Source of the DNA: Viridothelium virens
Taxonomy: Eukaryota > Ascomycota > Dothideomycetes > Trypetheliales > Trypetheliaceae
Assembly: GCA_010094025.1 (NCBI GenBank)
Contig: ML991807.1
Coordinates: forward strand, 62,001 to 126,000
Reading direction: 5' to 3'
DNA length: 64,000 nt
Below the pieces are notes generated by a model. The model did no database searches and was not told the origin of the DNA. It saw nothing but the letters and a program-made list of their open reading frames with translations. A program made the position numbers and the translations under genes. Of the stretch, positions 57,824 through 64,000 are shown in pieces; within the stretch, counting starts at the first letter, position 1; each line of letters begins with the position of its first letter.

Positions 57824-58636
57824 ATGGCTGATTCCACCAACGTTTTGATTACCGGCCCTAATCGCGGCATTGGCCGTGCGCTTGTCGTAGCCTTTCTGGC
57901 CCGCAAGAACACAACCGTTGTGGCTGGTGTGCGTGATCCCGCTGCGGCTGCGTCCGTCAGCCTGGCCTCGCTGCCGCCCGCCGACGGCAGCAGAATCATC
58001 GTCCTTAAGATCGATAGCGCCTCTGATACGGACGCGAAGGAAGCGGCTCAGCAGCTCTCCTCGACGTACGGCATCACCAAGCTGGACATTGTGGTTGCTA
58101 ACGCTGGAATCGGCGACACAGCTGAACCAGTTCGCTCTACCCCGCCCGACGCCATCCGGTGCCACATAGATGTCAACGTCATCAGCGTCTTGACCCTTTT
58201 CCAGGCCGTCGAAACCCTCCTGCATCAAGCGGCCGCGCCAAAGTTCTTTACCATGTCCTCCAACTTAGCTAGCATAGGTCTCATGGAACATCTCCCCGGT
58301 CCTTGGCTAGCGTACGGCATATCCAAGGCCGCCCTCAACTTTTTGACCCGCAAGATCCACTTTGAGAATGAGTGGCTTACAGCTGAGGTTCTAAGTCCCG
58401 GTTGGGTTCAGACGGATATGGGGGTATTTGCTGCTAAGGCTATTGGCATGGACGGCGCCCCTGTGACCATGCAGGATAGCATACAAGGCGTCATGAAAGC
58501 TGTAAGTTAAGCCTTGCGAGCTTTCTGCATCTCTGTTGCTAGACCGATGCTAAAGTGGTTATAGATTGACGAAGCCTCTCGAGAGAAGACTTCAGGAGCC
58601 TTTATCTCACACGAGGGGCAATCAGTCCCATGGTAA
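57824..58636 (+). CDS. Short-chain dehydrogenase/reductase 2
   Basis: Two exons, 57824-58501 and 58565-58636, give 249 aa, the classical SDR length. Motifs: LITGPNRGIGRAL (cofactor loop), VVANAGIG, MSSNLASIG (catalytic Ser) and AYGISKAALNFL (Tyr, Lys). The C-terminus SGAFISHEGQSVPW is normal and confirms the small second exon. It resembles the ketoreductases of aflatoxin-type clusters (norA/ver-1-like short form), but the substrate is unknown. It is the only plus-strand gene of the cluster and shares a promoter with the flavoenzyme. Confidence 0.92.
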
Positions 58637-58906
58637 ACCGCAGATACGAGCCAGCTTATATGTACCCCTTACAAGAATCAGAGATGCCCAACGTCCGCCT
58701 GAGTTTGGTCGCCCATCTCATGCTATTTCTCCTGTGTGCTAACTTCCACTCTGGCATTGATGCGCCCCCAAATTCATAGGCAATGCCAATGACAAGAATG
58801 ATCACCATCGTTCTAATGGCATTTACGCACAAAAGGATGGAGTCATCCTGGTTCGCTACCGTAAATACATAGAATAAAGTTCTAATAAGCTTGAAATACC
58901 AAACTT

Positions 58907-61435
58907 TTAATCGCCATTGAAAAGATTGGGCCATTCTTCTAATGTAACATTGTCCAAATCCACTTCAAACAGTGTCGGTCGAGGAGCGGACTGGGACCAT
59001 CCCGGATCACTGGGTCCACTTCTTAATCCAGACGACGAGAAATCAGGGCTGGTACCGAGCTCGCCACTGCTTAGTGAGGGACATAGCGGCATCGAGTCGC
59101 GAGAATTGCGGGGATTGTGGTTGACAGGGCCGTTCGGCATAGACCATTGCAAGCCTTCTTCCCCCCTGAATTGTGGAATGGCTTTGCTAGGCGACGTTAC
59201 TGGAGGTTCCATACCAGACAGAGCAGGATATGTTTGGAGCATGGTGTCATTGTGCGTGACGTCCTGAACCAATTCAAAGCCCAGCCAGCTGTTCGTGCTA
59301 GCCTGGTGACTGTTCATCTCATCCTGTGCACGTTGATCCGCTGCAGATGAGAAATGTTCCGTGCTGGAAGGTAAAGTGTCGATTCTGGCAAGGACTTCAT
59401 GTAATTTTTGCATGCCGATTTTCGCAATCACATTTGCGTCTTGGAGCGTAGTTAGACGTTCCACTGCCTTTTCAATGTGTGATCGGCAATGAGCTGCTGT
59501 AACTGCGCTCCTAGGCATCCCGTGTAGTGTTGAGAAGGCCATGTCCCGGAAGATGGAGTTGCGTTTGTTCTGTGCTCGAGCTTGAATCAGGACCTTATGG
59601 CTTGGTGCTGCACTGATGAGGCATATAGCGAGCAGCATTGCGGGCTCAAAGGTAAAGAAGCTGAGGAGGAAAAACCGAGCTCGATGCCCGCCCATCAGCT
59701 CATGTAATCGGCTGACACTTTCAAGCAAACATATGGCAGCCCTAACTAATTGTGTGCGGTGTGTCCATATTAAATCCTGCTTATACTGCGGCATTGCTTG
59801 ACTCTGCTCCAAGGTTAGGTGTAGGAGGGGCTGAAACAGTTGGCATAGGACTGCAAAAACTGAGATACGGAGCATTTGCCGTTGCCGAGGTAGCATTGGG
59901 AACTGATGGTCCCACTGTAGGTCAGGGTCGTTCAAGTCAAGTACTGGCGGTAGTTGAGCCAGAAATTCATGACACAGGCGTTCGTAAACCTCCTCAACAT
60001 AGCTTGGATTGTATATTTCCGAATTGGCCGGCTTCTGTGTAACCGTAGCAAAGCAAAACTTACTAAGTTTAGCCTGAAGGATACGCTCAATGAACACATC
60101 CGGAGCATTGACGTTGTTCACGTTTTTGGGAAGAACATGCATCTTTGGTAGATCAACACGGTAAGTGTGGTCTTCTGGGATACAGGGAGAACGTCCAAGA
60201 ACTAGCGAGAGGAAACGATCCCAGATGTACAGATTCCAGAATGCTCTGCGTCTCATGTCCTTTTCTAGATCATTGATGGGTGTTTGTGATGTCAGCGGCT
60301 CTTCGAGGCCGACACTCAAGTCTTGAAAGACTCTCACTGCAGTTCCGAGAGCATACCAAGCATCCCGTATCGACCCTTCATTTTTGACATAGCAGGCGTG
60401 GTAGAACAGTTGATGTACGCAAGACAGCGACTGTGGACCTTCAAGCTCCCCACATACTCTGTAGAGCCGTGTTGCTAATCTGTTACAATGCGTACGGATA
60501 ATATCAACAGGGATACCGAGTAACTCATCTGTAGTGTGGGTTTTGGACGGTATGAATTGTGCGCTATAAGCACAGATACGAAGTATTAGAATTCCAAACT
60601 CGAGGCTTTCCTTATTCGATCCTGGAAAAGATCTCCACCACTGTTCGTAACGATTCAAGAATAAAGTTGGATGGATCATTTCATATATCCAATTGACCTC
60701 CTTGAAGAAGTGCTGGATCAGGCAGTTGACGACGGAATGCTTTGGATAGTAATCAAGGCACGCGCGAATCTCTGGAAGCATCCGGTCCGGAACAGCAGCT
60801 GAAAAGTCTGACCCTAGCTTTTGGTTATTGAGGAGGTCGAACTATATGCAACAAGGTATATTGTCAGCGCTATAGAGCATGGAAAAAGGCGCAGTTGCTC
60901 GAGCAAGTCAAGATTATAGAGCGATTGGCCCCACTGAATACGAGATATACAAAAGGCCTGAAAGAGCAGCGTTACAAAAATAAAGGTGCTACCCATGCCT
61001 TTTCCATAAGACTAAAAAGATTCGACTTGCTTCCTTCAAAATAGCCAAGACACGATGACAGGGACGTCTGATACGAGACTTTGCGATCCAGTTCAGAAGT
61101 AGCTGGCACTGATGATGATGCCTGTCGCGACTCGCTAAGTCTACTCGATCTTGCACTCGGGTCTGGAGGATGAGGTCCATTGTGACTCTCTGCGATCAAG
61201 TCCGAGTCCTCTGGCTGCGGTGCTGCGGTGTTGGTGAAAGAGTATGTACAAAGCTCCGGTAGTCTGCGGCGAATACAATTGGAGCATGGATATCCGTGGT
61301 TACACTGGACGTGAGGTCAGCTGTCAGATCCGCCTTGCGCGGCGTTATCACAAAGAAAAGCCTGACTTTCTGCTTCTTCTGGTAGCATTGACTGCACGCG
61401 GCTACGCGCTTCCTTTTCGGGATGTCGGATGGCAT
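58907..61435 (-). CDS. Zn2Cys6 transcription factor, likely cluster regulator
   Basis: Three exons, 61435-61367, 61304-60993 and 60841-58907, give about 771 aa. The zinc cluster is split by the first intron: ACSQCYQKKQK joined to CNHGYPCSNCIRRRLPEL-C. The six cysteines are at 14, 17, 24, 30, 33 and 42 with spacing 2-6-5-2-8, the classical binuclear pattern. The middle homology (fungal transcription factor) domain is clear: LYRVCGELEGPQSLSCV, AWYALGTAVRVFQDL, RRRAFWNLYIWDRFLSLVLG. The C-terminus is Ser/Pro-rich and ends with an acidic block (LDNVTLEEWPNLFNGD) that could activate transcription. The second intron (151 nt) is long and could hide a small exon. Position inside the cluster suggests it controls the PKS genes, like Sol4. 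Confidence 0.9.
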
Positions 61436-62173
61436 CTAAAGGCGAAGATGCTCGTCGCAAGGTACGCTTAAGATTCTGCTTGTTGGGATAGTCAGAGTTC
61501 TTAACCGTCGCACATCCGACGCCTGTTGGTTCTAGGTGGCAGGTGCTCTTGCTAATTCCGGTTCCCAATCAACTGTGCCTGCAGCGTACATTAACCCCGC
61601 CTCTCGCGTACATCAGCCTCGTTTCCAACAGTTCAAGGGATATTCGCTCTCCACTAAAGCTCTGGTAATTCTACAGAGAATTGCGGAACTTATCTTTCGA
61701 CAAGTGAAGACGGGAACCAAGCACCTTGCAGCAGGCGCTTACGCTGGTTCTTCGGCCCGTCTTGATCTATCCCGATCGATCCCTGCCTACGCCGCTGCGC
61801 CATGTCTTCCTCTTCACGAAATCACTTCGAATGACCAATCTGGTGGTTGTAAGGGCGCTGATGGAGACCGGATAGTTTTATGTTGTAGTCGAGCCGTAGC
61901 GCTGGCTAATGCTCTCTAATTTTCTCTGATGCACGGTGTAGGTTATCTGGTACTGTCAACAGCGGTACCGCACGGCTGAGGCTGCGCTTTCCTAGGCACC
62001 TAGATAGCCACTTAATCGTCACCCGCTCTCAGCAGTAGGCATAGCCCAGACTAGCTCTTACCCACAGTAGACCTAAGAATGATGTCCTCGTCCGCATTGA
62101 TTAGCGGAAGCACATTAAACGCAGCAGTGTAACTTACCTAAGCGTCAAACGATCCATCTGAGAGCCTGGTGCA
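61436..62173. other. Gap between regulator and P450
   Basis: 738 bp. It should carry the regulator's promoter. A 127-codon frame on the plus strand (61536-61919) has no motif and is not called. Confidence 0.5.
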
Positions 62174-64000
62174 CTACTTCCTGTGAAATAGAATGCTTTT
62201 GTTCGGGTCTGGGAAGTTTGCGTCTGCCCAGTTGAGGTTCTTTGGCCGACTTGCGCCGACTGGCAGCCGAAGCTCGTAACTCTGCACGATATGGCACAGA
62301 ATGATCTTGCTCTCCAGCCCAGCAAAGAAGCGCCCGGGACACGCAAATCGCCCATGTCCAAAGACAAGGCTTCCGGGGCCAGTCGAGGTAAAGTGGGTAG
62401 CTTTTAGCCCCTTCCAGCCGTCGCCTCGCCGTAGCCGGTCAAACCGAAAGCCATCGAATTCAGCTGGATGCAAAAAATGATCGGCTGACTGTGCATCCGG
62501 TCCAGAGGCTACTGCTATGTAACTAGATCGAACAAGGCTCTGTCCATCAGATAGCTGGTAGTCTGCAAGTAGCTTACGATTAAAGGATACTGCTCATCAA
62601 AGGTTAAGACTTCATCGGATGGCATATCGTCAAATGACATGAAAGGAGATATTGGACGTACAAGCACTGGGTGGATTGAGACGTTGAGACTCTTTCATAA
62701 AACTGTCTAATTTCGACAACTTAGTGACGGTGGACTTCAGCATTGTGCCATTGTCGGCTTCTAGAGCCGTCTCAATTTCTTTGATAAGCTCCGGTGCGTA
62801 TTGATCCCATCGAGCAGCTAAGTCGTAGATGACATTGGTAAGGTGATTCGTGGTGGTGTGGATGGCCGCGAAACTGAGACCAAGCTGACGATTGACTATG
62901 CTTTCCGGTTCGGCATCAGGCCCCTCCGACATTTCTATCAGCGCGTCCAGCATATCCCGTGGCCTATCTACTCCGTGTCACAATTTCAATTCCACACAAG
63001 TTTTGGGGGCGCCATACCTTGATCTTGCCCATCTTCACGGGCTTGCCGTCGACGTTTGATTTCTGGAATGAGTATCCTTCGTGCGTTATAATGATGGTAC
63101 CAGATGCGCCAGATATGAGGACTCAATAATGCTCCAAAAAGCTGCAGAACTGGTGGTAAGACTTTCAGATACGCTGATGAGAGGAAAACACATGATGCAA
63201 AATCAATGGACGTATTAAGCCATGCTTTGTTTTCAACCAGCTGGTCTCCCACCAGGATGGCTCCCGTGGTACGTCCCACAATCTGTAACAATGTGTGATG
63301 CACCGGCACTGATGTCCAGTCTCGTAAATGTAAGTGGACAGAGCGCATCAAGCCAATAGCAGAAAGGATCAACTGTCTAACCTTTGCAGTCCGGAAACTC
63401 CTTCTCAAAAGCCAGCTTGCAGCGCTCGCTCAGTGGCCTAACTAGCGTCCCCAATTTCTGAGTAAGGTGGCTATGAATCACATTCCAGGTGACCTTTCCC
63501 ATCATTCTGTAGGCATTGAGCGAAGTGTAGGACCCAAGAAAATACTAGACCAAAGTTCAGCTAGATCCAAACATATGACGTTACCTTAGACCAAATTAAT
63601 GGAGAGAAATCCCCTCTAGGTATTACCTTATCAACAGCAAGAGATGAACTCGCAACAGACTCAGGCTGGCTTTTCAACTCATCAATATACTGCGGGGGAA
63701 GAATGAAGAGCTCTGGGTCCATCAGAGGCACTTGCACGATTTGGCCATTTTCCTACATGATTCTCCAATGAGTTTCAACAGTCTCAGGCTGTGGAAGGGA
63801 TGCGTACCTTCTTCAAAAATTCGAAGATCATTCGGTAGCCGCTAACCACATACTTAAAGCTCATCCGTAGCCTGCTAAGCCAGCTAGAAGTTGGGGCACA
63901 CAATATTCTAATTCTTCCATTGGCGAGTCTTTCATCATTTGTGTGAACAACACTGACGAATGATAGGTATAATAAGCCTAGAAGTATTATGGCGAATGTC
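62174..64000 (-). CDS. Cytochrome P450 (5' end outside the window)
   Basis: Six exons in the window, 64000-63808 (open at the edge), 63752-63627, 63544-63382, 63320-63018, 62967-62662 and 62589-62174, give about 501 aa. The N-terminal membrane helix (IILLGLLYLSFVSVVHT) is present but the start codon is beyond 64000. Family landmarks are LLQIVGRTTGAILVG, the I-helix AAIHTTTNHLTNVIYD, the K-helix KESQR, FDGFRFDRL and the heme loop FGHGRFACPGRFFAG with its Cys ligand. The wording of these blocks is like the ent-kaurene-oxidase-type / CYP68- and CYP503-like P450s of fungal clusters. Only a few N-terminal residues seem to be missing. It probably hydroxylates or oxidises the polyketide. Confidence 0.9.

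Noticed and set aside
61536-61919. 127-codon frame between regulator and P450
   Set aside because: No motif and unlikely composition; it lies in the expected promoter of the regulator.

Overview
The window is nuclear DNA from a filamentous ascomycete (Pezizomycotina). The signs are many short introns of about 46-70 nt with GT-AG ends, a highly reducing polyketide synthase cluster, a HET-domain protein, a secreted AA9 lytic polysaccharide monooxygenase and fungus-specific families such as PQ-loop, rhodopsin-like and Zn2Cys6 proteins. The class cannot be fixed from this sequence alone. Exon joins were worked out by hand from splice signals, reading phase and family motifs.

Left part (1-34300): a housekeeping landscape with wide gaps. 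In order it holds mitochondrial ribosomal protein uL15m (-), an intron-containing tRNA (-), a PQ-loop transporter (+), a CofD-like protein (-), an NB-ARC pseudogene (-), an aldo-keto reductase (+), a membrane protein (-), the COMPASS subunit Shg1 (-), a small complex I subunit (+), a ubiquitin C-terminal hydrolase (-), a small membrane-protein ORF (+), a decayed 2EXR/F-box-like gene (+), DNA polymerase alpha subunit B (-), a Sec14-type lipid transfer protein (+) and an AA9 LPMO (-). Four short DNA elements with terminal inverted repeats sit in the gaps; one is hAT-like with an 8-bp target duplication and two have TA at both ends.

Middle (34300-39800): 3.2 kb in which I see no gene, then a HET domain fused directly to six WD40 repeats with no NACHT domain between them, then an AT-rich strip.

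Right part (39826-64000): a biosynthetic gene cluster. It holds a 13-exon highly reducing PKS (KS-AT-DH-MT-ER-KR-ACP, about 2,630 aa), an O-methyltransferase, a rhodopsin-like seven-helix membrane protein, a short-chain dehydrogenase, a secreted BBE-type flavoenzyme, a second dehydrogenase divergent from it, a Zn2Cys6 regulator, and a cytochrome P450 whose 5' end runs off the window. The PKS would build a C-methylated, variably reduced chain; the methyltransferase, dehydrogenases, flavoenzyme and P450 would tailor it, and the Zn2Cys6 protein would control the genes. PKS + OMT + SDR + Zn2Cys6 + BBE-type oxidase + P450 is the same set as the solanapyrone genes sol1-sol6, so a pyrone/decalin-type product is a reasonable hypothesis. 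The rhodopsin-like protein and the second dehydrogenase are extra to that set.
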